Positions 14,486 through 26,872 are shown, counted from the first letter of the stretch. The stretch is DNA of 64,000 bases from Cacajao melanocephalus (GCA_963573385.1 CAUYLG010026873.1:34950-98949), one strand, 5' to 3'. Notes: generated by a model from the letters alone, not told the origin. Numbers and translations are program-made.

Positions 14486-17400
14486 CAACACCCGCCTATG
14501 AGTGAGAACATGCGGTGTTTGATTTTCTGTTCTTCTGTCAGTTTGCTGAGAATCATGGTTTCCGGATTCATCCATGTCCCTACAAAGGGCACAAACTCAT
14601 TGATTTTTATGGCTGCATAGTATTCCATGGTGTATATGTGCCACAGTTACCTTGTCCAGTCTATCATCAATGGGCATTTGGGTTGGTTCCAGGTCTTTGC
14701 TATTGTAAACAGCGCTGCAATGAACATACGTGTGCATGGGTCTTTATAATAGAATGACTTATAATCCTCTGGATATATACCTAGTAATGGGATTGCTGGG
14801 TCAAATGGAATTTCTGTTTCTAGGTCCTTGAGGAAACGCCACACTGTCTTCCACAATAGTTGAACTAATTTATACTCCCACCAACAGTGGAAAAGTGTTC
14901 CTATTTCTCCACATCCTCTCCAGTATCTGTTGTCTCCAGATTTTTTAATGATCGCCATTCTAGCTGGCATGAGAAAGTATCTCAATGTGGTTTTGATTTG
15001 CATTTCTCTAATGACCAGTGATGATGAGAATTTCTTCATATGTTTTTTGGCCTTATATATGTCTTCTTTTGAAAAGTGTCTGTACATATCCTTCGCCCAC
15101 TTTTGAATGGGTTTGTTTTTTCTTGTAACTCTGTTTTAGTTCTTTGTAGATTCTGGATATTAGCCCTTTGTCAGATGGGTAGAATGCAAAAATTTTTTTT
15201 CTTTATGTTGGTTGCTGGTTCACTCTAATGATTGTTTCTTTTGCTGTACAGAAGCTCTGGAGTTTAATTAGATCCCACTTGTCTATTTTGGCTTTTGTTG
15301 CCAATGCTTTTGGTATTTTAGTCATGAAGTCCTTGCCCATGACTATGTCCTGAATGGTTTTGCCTAGGTTTTCTTCTAGGGTTTTTATGGTGTTAGGTCT
15401 TATGCTTAAATCTTTAACCTATCTGGAGTTAATTTTAGTGTAAGGTGTCAGGAAGGGGTCCAGTTTCTGCTTTCTGCAGATGGCTAGCCGTTTCCCCAAC
15501 ACCATTTATTAAACAGGGAATCCTTTCACCATTCCTTGTGTTTGTACAGTTTGTCAAAGATCAGATGGTTGTAGATGTGTGGCATTCCTCTGAGGCCTCT
15601 GTTCTGTTCCATTGGTCTATATCTCTGTTTTGGTACCAGCACCATGCTGTTTTGATAACTGTAGCCCTGTAGTATACTTTGAAGTCAGGTAGCGTGATGT
15701 CTCCAGCTTTGTTCTTTTTGCTTAGAATTGACTTGGCTATGCGGGCTCTCTTTTGGTTCCATATGAAGTCTAAGGTGTTTTTTCCATTTCTGTGAAGAGA
15801 GTCATAGGTTGCTTGATGGTGATAGTGTTGAATCTATAAATTACTTTAGGCAGTATGGCCATTTTCACAATATTGATTCTTCCTCACCATGAACATGGAA
15901 TGTTCTTCCATCTGTTTGTGTCCTCTCTTAATTCCTTGAGGAGTGGTTTGTAGTTCTCCTTGAAGAAGTCCTTTACATCCTTTGTTAGTTATATTCCTAG
16001 GTATTTTATTCTCTCTGTAGCAATTGTGAATAGCAGTTCATTCTTGATTTGGCTCTCTTTAAGTATGTTATTGGTGTATAGAAATGCTTCTGATTTGTGC
16101 ACATTGATTTTGTACCTGAGACTTTGCTGAACTTGCTTATCAGTTTTAGGAGATTTCGGGCTGAGATGATGGGGTCTACTAAATATACACTCATGTCATC
16201 TGCAAATAGAGACAATTTGATCTCCTCCTTTCGTAACTTAATACCCTTCATTTCTTTTTCCTTCCTGATTGCTCTCACTAGAACTTCCAACACTATATTG
16301 AATAGGAGTAGTGAGAGAGAGCATCCTTGTCTAGCGTCAGATTTCAAAGGGAATGCTTCCAGCTTTTGCCCATTCAGTATGATATTGGCTGTGGGTTTGT
16401 CATAAATAGCTTTTATTATTTTGAGATACATTCTGTTGATACCTAGTTTTTTGAAAGTTTTTAGCATAACGGGGTGTTGAATTTTATCGAAGGCCTTCTC
16501 TGCATCTGTTGAGATAATCATGTGGTTTTTGTCTTTGGTTCTGTTTATGTGGTGAATTACATTTATAGACTTGGGTATGTTGAACCAGCCTTGCATCCCT
16601 GGGATGATGCCTACTTGATCATGATGGATAAGCTTTTTAATGTGCTGTTGCAATTCGTTTGCCAGTATTTTATTGAAGATTTCTGCATCTATGTTCATCA
16701 TGGATATTGGACTGAAGTTTTCTTGTTGAGTCTCTGCTGGGTTTTGCTCTCAGGATGATGTTGGTCTCATAAAATGATTTGGGAAGGATTCTCTCTTTTT
16801 GGATTGTTCGGAATAGTTTCAGAAGGAATGGCACAAGCTCCTCTTTGTATGTCTGGTAGAATTCAGCTGTGAACCATCTGGACCTGGGCTTTTTTTGGTT
16901 GGTAGGCTATTAATTACTGCCTCAACTTCAGCCCTTGTTATTGGTCTATTCAGGGTTTCAACTTCTTCCTGGTTTAGGCTTGGGAGGATGCAAGTGTCCA
17001 GGAATTTATCCATTTTTTCCAGGTTTACTGGTTTATGTGCATAGAGTTGTTTCTAGTATTCTCTCACAGTGGTTTGTATTTCTGTGGAATCTGTGGTGAT
17101 ATTCCCTTTATCATCTTTTATTGCATCTGTTTGATTCTTCTCTCTTTTCTTTTTTATTAATCTGGCTAGTGGTCTGTTTTGTTGATCTTTTCAAAATACC
17201 AGCTCCAGTATTTATTGATTTTTTGAATGGTTTTTGTGTTTCTATCTCCTTCAGTTCTGGTCTGATCTTAGTTTTTTCTTGTCTTCTGCTAGCTTTTGAG
17301 TTTTTTTGATCTTGCTCCTCTAGCTCTTTCAATTTTGATGATAGGGCATCAGTTTTAGATCTTTCCTTGCTTCTCATGTGGGCATTTATTGCTACAAATT

Positions 17401-18306
17401 TTCCTCTAGACACTGCTGTAAATGTGTCCCAGAGATTCTAGTATATTTTGTCTTTGTTCTCATTGGTTTGAAAAAACATCTTTATTTCTGCCTTCATTTC
17501 ATTGTTTATCCAGTCAACATTCAAGAGCCAGTTGTTCAGTTTCTATGAAGTTGCGCAGTTCTGAGTTAGTTTCTTAATCCTGAGTTGTAATTTGATTGCC
17601 CTGTGGTCTCAGAGACTGTTTGTTATGATTTCCATTCTTTTGCATTTGCTGAGGAATGATTTACTTCCAATTATGTGGTTAATTTTAGAGTAGGTATGAT
17701 GTGGTGCTGAGAAGAATGTATATTCTGTGGATTTGGGGTGGAGAGTTCTGTAAATGTCTATTAGGTTTGCTTGGTCCAGATCTGAGTTTAAATCCTGAAT
17801 ATCCTTGTTAATTTTCTATCTCGTCAATCTGTCTAATATTGACAGTGGAGTGTTAAAGTCTCCCACTATTATTGTGTGGGAGTCTAAGTCTCTTTGTATG
17901 TCATTAAGAACTTGCTTTATGTATCTGGGTGCTCCTGTATTGGGTGCGTATATATTTAGGATCATTAGCTCTTCTTGTTTCATTGATCCTTTTACCATTA
18001 TATAATGTCCTTCTTTGTCTCTTTTGATCTTTGTTGGTTTAAAGTCTATTTTAACAGAGACTATGATTGCAACTCTTTTTTTTTTTTTTTTTTTTTTTTT
18101 TGCTCTCCATTTGCTTGATAAATCTTCCTCCATCCCTTTATTTTGAGCCTATGTGTATCCTTACATGTGAGATAGGTTTCCTGGATACAGCACACCAAAG
18201 GGTTTTGACTTTTTATCCAATTTGCCAGTCTGTATCTTTCCACTGGGGCATTCAGTCCATTTACATTTAAGGTTAATATTGTTATGTGTGAATTTGATCC
18301 TACCAT
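14486..18306 (-). pseudogene. L1 ORF2 relic (endonuclease - reverse transcriptase)
   Basis: ORF2p normally nicks DNA at TTTT/A sites and copies L1 RNA at the nick. The start is clear at 18306, where the frame opens MVGSNSHITILTLNVNGLNA, the APE-type endonuclease N-terminus. Endonuclease sequence continues to about 17800. The reverse transcriptase lies at 16006-16701 and keeps the SLFADD catalytic motif and the '[11 protein letters not shown]' motif. The C-terminal zinc-knuckle-like region is at 14647-15087, where the first and last cysteines expected in the Cys-Cys-His-Cys pattern read tyrosine (NRYWRGC ... HCWWEYK). Breaks include a 26-base homopolymer at 18076-18101, a one-base loss near 16871-16875 after SPGPDG, and several stops between 17013 and 17816. 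The longest uninterrupted piece is 231 codons, against about 1,275 in an intact ORF2. Confidence 0.95.
18076..18101 (-). repeat. A26 homopolymer inside L1 ORF2
   Basis: Twenty-six consecutive T on the given strand (A on the L1 sense strand), between the codons that read 'YQANGEQKK' and the 'VAIIVSVKIDF' segment. L1 copies usually have a short A run here, so this is an expanded homopolymer and likely length-polymorphic. Confidence 0.9.
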
Positions 18307-18370
18307 TTTGATGCTAGCTGGTTGTTTTGCCCATTAGCTGATGCAGTTACTTCATTGTGTTGATGCTCTT

Positions 18371-19394
18371 TACCATTTGGTACGTTTTTGAAGTGGCAGG
18401 TACTAGTTGTTCCTTTCTATGTTTAGTGCTTCTTTCAGGAGCTCTTATAAGGCAGGCCTTGGGGTGATGAAATCTGTCAGCAATTGCTTGTTCGTAAAGT
18501 ATTTTATTTCTCCTTCACTTATGAAGCTTAGTTTGGCTGGATATGAAATTCTCAGTTGAACGTTCTTTTCTTCAAGGATGTTTACATTGGCCCCCACTCT
18601 CTTCTGGCTTTTAGGGTTTCTGCCAGGAGAGCCGCTGTGAGTCTGATGGGCTTTCCTTTGTGGGTAACCCGACCTTTCTCTCTGGCTGCCCTTACCATTT
18701 TTTCCTTCATTTCAACCCTGGTAAATCTAATGATTATGTGCCTTGGGGTGGCTCTTCTTGAGGAGTATCTTTGTGGTGTTCTCTGTATTTCCTGGACTTG
18801 AATATTGGCCTGCCTTGCTAGGTTGGGGAAGTTCTTCTGAATAATATCCTGAAGAGTGTTTTCCAGCTTGGATTCATTTTCTCTGTCACATTCAGGTACA
18901 CCTATCAAATGTAGATTAGGTCTTTTCACATAATCCCGTATTTCTTGGAGGCTTTGTTCATTTCTTTTTACTCTTTTTTCTCTAATCTTGCCTTCTCATT
19001 TTATTTCATTGAGTTGATCTTCAATCTCTGATATCCTTTCTTCTGCTTGGTTGATTCGGCTATTGAAACTTGTGTATGCTTCGCAAAGTTCTCGTGTTGT
19101 GTTTTTCAGCTCCATCAATGCATTTATATTCTTCTCTAAGCTGTTTATTCTCGTTAGCATTTTGTCTAACCTTTTTTCAAAGTTCTTAGTTTCTTTGCAT
19201 TGGGTTAGAACATGTTCTTTTAGCTCAGAGAAGTTTTTTATTACCCACTTTCTGAAGCCGGTTTCTATCAATTCATCAGACTCATTCTCCCTCCAGCTTT
19301 GTTCCCTTTCTGGTGAGCAGTTGTGATCCCTTGGAAGAGGAGAGGCATTCTGGTTTTGGATGTTTTCATCCTTTTTGTGCTGGTTTCTTCCCAT
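18371..19394 (-). pseudogene. L1 ORF1 relic (RNA-binding trimer protein)
   Basis: ORF1p coats L1 RNA as a trimer. The start codon at 19394 opens MGRNQHKKDENIQNQ, and the first 132 codons (18996-19394) include a heptad-rich coiled coil (LDKMLTRINSLEKNINAL). After a stop, the RRM and C-terminal domain appear at 18582-18929, with RPNLHLIGVPE and the basic block RYSSRRATPRHIII intact. The equivalent of the normal stop falls near 18371 and appears mutated (ATGGTAAAG). The 1,024-bp length matches the usual 338-codon ORF1, so damage is by point changes and small indels, not by deletion. It precedes ORF2 by about 65 bp, the normal L1 arrangement. Confidence 0.93.
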
Positions 19395-20283
19395 CTTTGT
19401 GGATTTATCTATCTGTGGTCTTTGTAGTTGGCAACTTTTGGATGGGGTCTCTGAGTGGACATCTTTTTAGTTGATGATGAAGTTATTCCTTTCTATTTTT
19501 TAGTTTTCCTTCTAACCGTCAGGGCCCTCTGCTGTAGGACTGCTGGACATCCACTCCAGTCTCTGCTTGCCTGGAGATCACCTGCAGTGGCTGCAGAACA
19601 GTAAGGGTTGCTGCTTTCTTCTTCTGTTATCTTCATTCCAGAAGGATACCCGCCAGATGTCAGGCTGAGCTCTCCTTTATGAGGTGTCTCTTTGGATATA
19701 CGGGGGTCTGGGAGCTGCTTGAGGAGACAGTCTGTCCCTTATAGGAGCTCAAGTGCTAAGCTGTGAGCTCCGTTGTTCCATTCAGAGCTTCTGGGCAGGT
19801 ACACTTAAGTCTGATGCAGCGGAACTCATAACTGCCCTTTTTTCCCCAGATGCTATGTCCTGGGATGGTGGGCCTTTATTTTTAAGTTCTTGATGTGCTG
19901 CTGCCTTTCTTCAGAGATGCCCTGCCCAGCAAGGTGGTAGCCTAGTCACAGTCTGCCAGCAGAGGCCTTACTGAGCTGCTGTGGGCTCTGCCCAGCTGCT
20001 GTGTAAACTTCCTTGTGGTTTTGTATAAAGGTATAGTTAGAACTGCCTTGGTAATGGTGGTCTGCCTCAGTAATGGCGAACTGCCTCTATAATGGCGGAC
20101 TGCCTTGGTAGTTGTGGACTGCTTCGGTAATGGCGGACACCCTTCCCCCCACAGAGCTGGACCATCCTGGGTCCAGCTGTGCTTGCTGTGAAACTCTTAA
20201 TCACAAGAGTTTCAGATTGCTGGCCTTGTTGGGGGTGGGACCCACCGAGCCAGATCACCTGGCTCCCTGTTTCAGCCCCGTTT
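19395..20283 (-). promoter_or_regulatory. L1 5'UTR (internal promoter region)
   Basis: About 889 bp of GC-richer sequence upstream of ORF1 on the minus strand, ending at the right edge of the L1 with 'cctggctccctgtttcagcc'. In L1 this segment carries the internal Pol II sense promoter and, in younger families, an antisense promoter. It contains a five-unit 19-bp tandem array (listed separately). Whether any promoter activity remains cannot be judged from sequence. Confidence 0.85.
20043..20137 (-). repeat. Five 19-bp tandem units in the L1 5'UTR
   Basis: Exactly five contiguous 19-bp units: 20043-20061 ctgccttggtaatggtggt, 20062-20080 ctgcctcagtaatggcgaa, 20081-20099 ctgcctctataatggcgga, 20100-20118 ctgccttggtagttgtgga and 20119-20137 ctgcttcggtaatggcgga. 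On the L1 sense strand the best units read TCCGCCATTA, which resembles a YY1 core (CCGCCAT). The array ends at the motif 'cacccttccccccac'. Confidence 0.9.
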
Positions 20284-20677
20284 GAAAAAAAGACATTTAT
20301 GCACTCTCTCCAGAAAGAGTAGACCCATCATCACATGCTCCTGAATTTTGCCACTATACTGCCTGGAAAAAATAAACATTTTCTTTTGTTTCCCAAGTAG
20401 CCTGAGAACTGCATGTTACTGTCAACCTAAGTAACAGAGGCTCTCTAAAAGAAAATGACATTTATTAAGAAATGGGCCTTGCCATGGTAATACACATGCC
20501 ATAGTAAACTAGGTGAGTATACAGCTAGGTGAAGGAAGACAAAGATTTTTAAAGGCAAATGAGGAGAATCACGTAATTGTTTTGAGGTAATTATCCTTGG
20601 TTACTAGGATCAGTAACATTGTGGCACTAGTCAGAGGTTGGACAGGCAGTTGTTCGGCAGATGTCCTCATAGAAGTA

Positions 20678-20680
<3 letters not shown>

Positions 20681-20710
<30 letters not shown>
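20681..20710. repeat. (GT)15 microsatellite
   Basis: Thirty bases of uninterrupted GT dinucleotides, followed by acacag. Pure and long enough to be polymorphic. Confidence 0.95.
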
Positions 20711-20712
<2 letters not shown>

Positions 20713-21159
20713 ACAGATACGATGGCCTTAGTGCAGGGTAACTTTTTGCAGAGTCTTTTATGACAGTTTTTTGTTACCAGGCATTTGTGCATGAGAACCC
20801 TCCCTTCATGGCCTTTCCCAGATCTATTTTTCAGGCATTTGTTTGTTTGTTGAACACAAGTGACTCCATTTGATTCTAACAACTTTCACATTATCAAACC
20901 TCCTGAACTCTGAATGCCTCATTAAACCTGGCTGTTAGCATTAAGGTTTCTCCACCAAATGTTCTCTGTATATCACAATATGACTGAAGGGAGATTACAT
21001 AGTAAGTAACATCAATACCATGCATGTTCTATATTCCATATGGGTGATGCACAGCAAGAAAAATTCCTGCCAAAATCATTATTTTGAGACCAAAACCAGA
21101 ATGCAGCTATAGCTGTATGTTTTCCTTCATAATGTTCTACTAAATGCCCTTTCTGTAGT

Positions 21160-21260
21160 ACATTATCTGCCGCTGGTCCAGAAGCTCTTTAAAAACAGAG
21201 GCCACCTCTCATTCACCTTTGGATCCAGAGACCAGCATATGGAGTCCAGGTTAGGACAGA
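21160..21260 (+). mobile_element. Possible L2 3' remnant
   Basis: 'agaagctctttaaaaacaga' with 'tcattcacctttggatccag' resembles the L2 block 'gtaagctccatgagggcagg ... ttcatctttgtatcccca'. Weak. Confidence 0.4.
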
Positions 21261-21454
21261 TGTCACTTCTTAGTAGATTCATCAATCCCATCCCATCAAA
21301 AGTATCCCTCCCTTCCCTTTCTTCTCATTTGTTTGTATCCTTCATAGCTTATATCAAATCTTGAAATTTTAGTATTAATTTATGATTATCTGTTTTTGAT
21401 TAAGAATGCAAACTAAAATGAGGACAGGAATCAGGAATGTCTGCTTCTCAGCTG

Positions 21455-21515
21455 TATTCTACCTGGATATAGTATCCTGGACATAGAGCACTTGGTAAAT
21501 ATTGAATTGGTGGGT
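21455..21515 (+). mobile_element. L2 3' end remnant
   Basis: 'gacatagagcacttggtaaa' and 'tattgaattggtgggtcag' match the L2 terminus in sense orientation. Short. Confidence 0.45.
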
Positions 21516-22227
21516 CAGTGGATGGATGAGTGGGTGACTGGGTGGTTGGTCTGAATAAATGTCTAAGTGAATGATTATTAGACTGAATGACTATTGAAAT
21601 GAATTACTGTTTGATTAATAAATGAATAAAAACAAATAAATAAAAGCTAAAAGTATTATTTTAATAAGTAGAGAGCAGAAAAAATAACCATTATTCTCCT
21701 AATGTTTTATAATCATAAGCATAACATTCTCTGGGTTGTCTTCCATTTCCTAAATTTCATCCTCAGATAAATCTAAAAATGAGAATTCTTCCAGTGGGTG
21801 ATCTCCCCAAGTCCAGTCTACTATTCACTCAACTACAAGATGGAGAAGTTTCACTTTGCAGCAGCATATGTAAAAACAGCTTGGAAATTTTTGTAAAGAA
21901 TAGGCTCAAGATGAGTCAAAAGAGAAATGTTGTTTCCGCAAAACACATTTTGTCTCAGACTGTGAATGCAAGTCTGGTGTTGAGTTGAGGGAGGTGATTT
22001 CTCACTCTGATCTTATTGACAGGGATATTCGTGGAGTTTTCTGTCAACCTGGGAGCTGCCAGGAACAGCCTATAGCACATTCACAGAAAGGATCAGTACG
22101 GCTGAAGCAAATCAAAGAAAAGAGAAATGAGGAAAGAAGGGCCAACCTTTAACTATAGCATTGGAAAGGCAGTCATTCTAGAAAGGAGGAACGATGCGGG
22201 TGAACCAACTAGTAAATGGTAAGATAG

Positions 22228-22370
22228 AATACACATCCAGCATATGGCCTGTGGAGTGACTCAGATCTGTATTCCAGTTCCATTTTTACCACATTTAGTG
22301 ATTTGACTCTGGGCAAGTAAACTTCTTATCAGTAAACTCACCTGCAAAACAGGCATTGTTTATTCTATTG
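22228..22370 (-). mobile_element. MIR SINE remnant, antisense
   Basis: 'ggagtgactcagatctgtat', 'gatttgactctgggcaagta' and 'cttatcagtaaactcacctg' follow the antisense MIR order (ggagtcagacagacctggg ... gaccttgggcaagtta ... cctcagtttcctcatctg). Confidence 0.75.
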
Positions 22371-22540
22371 GAACTGCATTTCAGAGTAACCAAACAGTAC
22401 CAATGATGGAAAGCTCTTCAAAGAATTCTAGCATTAAAAGCAAAGGAATTAGATATTTACAAATTAAAAAAACACACAACCCTTTTAAATCCCTAATATA
22501 ATAAATGACTCATGCAAAATTATTAACAGATGATTTAGGT

Positions 22541-23347
22541 CAGGAGTTCTTAACCTGGGGGGTCCCACTGAGACTTAGCAGAGAGTGCATGGATAAAAGA
22601 AAGGGAACACGTGAACATGAATTTAAAAAATGGTACATACTCATTTTTAACTAAAATTTTGCATCTTATTAAATCACAAATGTAAGCAATGAACCACTGC
22701 AGTAACAGTAGTACCTATGATTTTGTCACAGTATAAATCACAGGTATTTAAAAAATAAGTAAATAATGACTTTACAGTTATTGCGGTTACCTTGAAATAT
22801 CATTTATTCTAGAAGTACTTATCATTACAATTAGTATCACACAATTATGATTGTCATTATAGCTGCTACCAGTTCTTGCTATTTAATGTGTAATAAAGAA
22901 GTGCATATTTCACTGTATCACCAATTTGCTATTTAATATTGTCTTAACTTATTAAACAACATGAATTTCCTTGGTTCTTCTGTATACTTAATTGTCCTTA
23001 CTTAAAAATGTTATTGGATTGGGAAGATTGCTTGAGGATGGGAGTTTGAATCCAGCCTGGGCAAAGCAGTGAGACCCCATATCTAAAAAAATGAAAAAAA
23101 AATTAGTTGGGCATACTGGTGTGCACATGTGGTCTCAGCTACTCAGGAGGCTGAGATGGGAGGATCGCTTGAGCCTAGGAATTCAAAGCTGCAGTGAGCT
23201 ATGCTCATACTACTTCACTCTAGCCTAGGTGAAGGAGCAAGATGTCACCTTGAAAAAAAAAATAATAAAATTAAAACATGGGAAAAAGTATACGATCTTC
23301 ACCAACAACCAAAAAGAGCACTTAACAAGAAAGGTTACGAACTCCTG
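22541..23347. mobile_element. hAT-like DNA transposon with an Alu inside
   Basis: The left end caggagttcttaacctgg and the right end, read on the other strand, caggagttcgtaacctt form terminal inverted repeats. The 8-bp flanks (atttaggt and ctttggat) agree at five of eight positions, suggesting a decayed hAT target duplication. Excluding the Alu, the element is about 560 bp with no coding sequence, so it is non-autonomous. It resembles hAT-Charlie or Tip100 ends; no family is assigned. Confidence 0.6.
23021..23262 (+). mobile_element. Alu SINE (AluJ-like), 5'-truncated
   Basis: Starts within the left arm at 'gggaagattgcttgagg' and runs to an A tail at 23253-23262. The right-arm wording 'gaggatcgcttgagcctagg' and 'gctgcagtgagctatgctca' is typical of the oldest (AluJ) group. 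It lies inside the hAT-like element. Confidence 0.92.
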
Positions 23348-23887
23348 CTTTGGATGAAACTGTGACAGGAAACTTTATAATGGAGGACCAGGCTGTCACT
23401 ACCTATATCTGCTCATCAGTTTCAGGATTCTAAGAGTAGGACATCCAGGCATTCTGCCTCCCTATACAATGTGATTTGAAGCACATAGTACTACTACCAC
23501 AAATGCTTGCATTTGAAAATGATCCACAGACCCACAGCCGTCTAAAAGAACTTTGTGCGATTGTTTACATTATGCAACACAGCAGCCACTATCTGCATTT
23601 AAAATTTGGCTGGAGCAAATGAGCAACCTCAGTTTTTAATCTTTCTTAACTATATAATCAGCCACATAAAGCTACTGTCTACCCTAGAGCCCACCTTAGA
23701 GCCAATTTACTTTACACCAAACACAGTGATAGAGAAACAAGTTAAATAACACTAAAGGAAAGCAAACAGACAAATCCAGACTATATGACAGCCTACAGGA
23801 CAACTGACCCAGTTTAAAAAAAAATTCAGTGGTATAGCAATATTGGATTAAAAGAGCACTATATATAACAAATAACAATCAGATATG
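23348..23887. other. Unassigned, possibly an old repeat
   Basis: 'gattctaagagtaggacatc' and 'caggcattctgcctcc' have the feel of an old interspersed element, but I cannot place it. No exon evidence. Confidence 0.35.
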
Positions 23888-24243
23888 AGGTGTGGATCCC
23901 GATCCAACCAAGCAATGATAAAAAGACATTTTAAAACAATCCAAGAACTTGACTACTACATTAAGAAATTACTATTAATTTTGTGAAATATGATCATGGT
24001 ATTGCCATTAGGGAATTTTCATAGTTTTTAAAGATACATGCTGGTGTGTGTAGAGTTGAGATGAAAATATTGCTAAGAATTGCCTTAAAATATTTTAGCA
24101 AAAATTCAAGTGGATGAATGAAGCAAGCATGGCAAAATCTGAGTAACAATCAAATCTGGTTGATGGTAAATAGATATCCTTTATATTATTTTTGGTGCTT
24201 TTTGTGAGCATGTCTCAAACATTTCAAAATTAATTTTAAATGT
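23888..24243 (+). mobile_element. L1M LINE 3' end
   Basis: 'ggatcccgatccaaccaagc', 'aaaaagacattttaaaacaa' and 'gcaagcatggcaaaatctga', ending 'aacatttcaaaattaatttt', follow the 3' end of a mammalian-wide L1M element in order. 5'-truncated, noncoding. Confidence 0.75.
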
Positions 24244-24335
24244 GATAATGCACTGGACACAGTGACCAACACATAGTAAGCATTCAGAAAATGTTCACTG
24301 GGAACTATTAGCATCATCACCATTATAATTTACAG
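24244..24335 (-). mobile_element. MIR remnant, antisense
   Basis: 'cagtgaccaacacatagtaa' and 'gcattcagaaaatgttcact' match the antisense MIR end (cagtgcctggcacatagtaa gcgctcaataaatg). Confidence 0.55.
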
Positions 24336-24464
24336 TCCCAAAAGTCTAAAACTAAGATCAATCAGTGAAAAATACAAAGAGGTAGCTTTCAGCTCGATCT
24401 AAGAACAGGCTTTGGGAAGATGAAAATACATTGTCTGGTGAGGGAGTAGCCAACAGAATTTCAA

Positions 24465-24612
24465 GATAACAATAACAGCAGTGACTTACATGATTGAGCA
24501 CTTATAATGGGGCGGATGTAGTTCTAAGCACTTTTCACATATCCCCTCACTTAATCTTCACAACAATTTCAATTTCATAAGGTAGATATTCTTACTGTCC
24601 CTGCTAGAGCAG
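24465..24612 (+). mobile_element. MIR SINE remnant
   Basis: 'ttgagcacttataatggggc', 'tctaagcacttttcacatat' and 'cttaatcttcacaacaattt' match consecutive MIR blocks. Confidence 0.75.
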
Positions 24613-26041
<1,429 letters not shown>

Positions 26042-26639
26042 AAAAAATTTTTTTTACACTAGTCAAAATTTTATAGGGAGGTCCCTCCCTTAAATATAAG
26101 TTTTGCAAACTTTCAGTTTGAGGGTAGAACATGGAATCGTGCAATGAATTAAGGACAAGTTTCAGCCACACCTCAATGGATTATTTTCTTTTCACCATTA
26201 GCCCAAAGTCCAGGCTTGTTAGGAGGGGTTCCAACTCTCCTTCCAATTTTGTTTCTCACTATTCTCGCCAACATTCCAAGGTTCCAACCCAAATTAACTT
26301 TTTGCTACGTATTTCCTCATTTGTCTTAGTTAATATTGTTTTCTACTCTGAATATCTTTTTACTTTCTATCAATAGATTAAGCTAGGTGTTGTGAGGATC
26401 ACAAGCAGCCCCAACATTTCAGAAGCTTGTAACAGAAAAGGTCTATGGCTTGCCTGCTGTTTATTCACGGTGGGCCAGTAGATCAGCTCTGTCCATCTTT
26501 GGCACTCCGATAACCAGGCAAAGACAGCAACAACCAGCTTAAACACTGTTAAGAACCATGCCAAGGGGATTCTACCATGTATCTGGAACTAGGAAGAACT
26601 AAAAAATTTTGGTCAGTACCGTCAGTGACTCCCTATCTC

Positions 26640-26872
26640 CAAGTATCCCAAATCTTAAAATTTTTCCAGATCTAAGTTAGAATCCACCTCCTCCTAAAAA
26701 ACCACCATGGTCCTTCCTGCTAAAAGGAAACTGTTGACATGGTTAATATACACAGCATGTTTTTAGCCTCATAAGGCTCTAACGACTCTCTGAGAACCGT
26801 GTCTCTATTGGAATTCTTTGTTTCCCATAATGCCTTGCTAGATAAATATTGTTTGAATGATTGCACAAGGCT
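26640..26872 (+). mobile_element. L2 LINE 3' end remnant
   Basis: 'aatccacctcctcctaaaaa' and 'ccttcctgctaaaaggaaac' match the L2 'cacctcctccaggaagccttcc' block. The end reads 'cttgctagataaatattgtt' and 'tgaatgattg', the L2 terminus. Confidence 0.6.

Larger units (their letters stand above)
14229..20283 (-). mobile_element. Nearly full-length primate L1 (L1PA/L1PB lineage), antisense
   Basis: The element is 6,055 bp and reads 3' to 5' on the given strand. From left to right it has a short T-rich tail, a 3'UTR (14229-14485), ORF2 (14486-18306), an inter-ORF spacer, ORF1 (18371-19394) and an 889-bp 5'UTR (19395-20283). An 11-bp direct repeat, gaaaaaaagac, brackets it at 14218-14228 and 20284-20294, marking one retrotransposition event at an A-rich site. 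The 3'UTR wording and 5'UTR type are primate-specific but not those of the youngest L1PA1-PA5 subfamilies. Many frameshifts and stops make it inactive. Compared with a complete L1 of about 6.0-6.1 kb it has no large deletion. Confidence 0.96.
20295..22540. other. Single-copy DNA with L2/MIR remnants
   Basis: Includes the (GT)15 tract, two L2-like tails and a MIR listed below. 21507-21552 is a G/T-rich, loosely repetitive patch (tggatggatgagtgggtgac). No exon or RNA gene is recognised. Confidence 0.45.

Noticed and set aside
16006..16701. 231-codon frame with a reverse transcriptase FADD motif
   Set aside because: It is real reverse transcriptase sequence but part of a broken L1 ORF2, so it is annotated as pseudogene and not as a separate gene or retron-like system.
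20043..20137. CRISPR-like look of regularly repeated 19-mers
   Set aside because: The units are contiguous with no spacers and lie in an L1 5'UTR in a primate genome.
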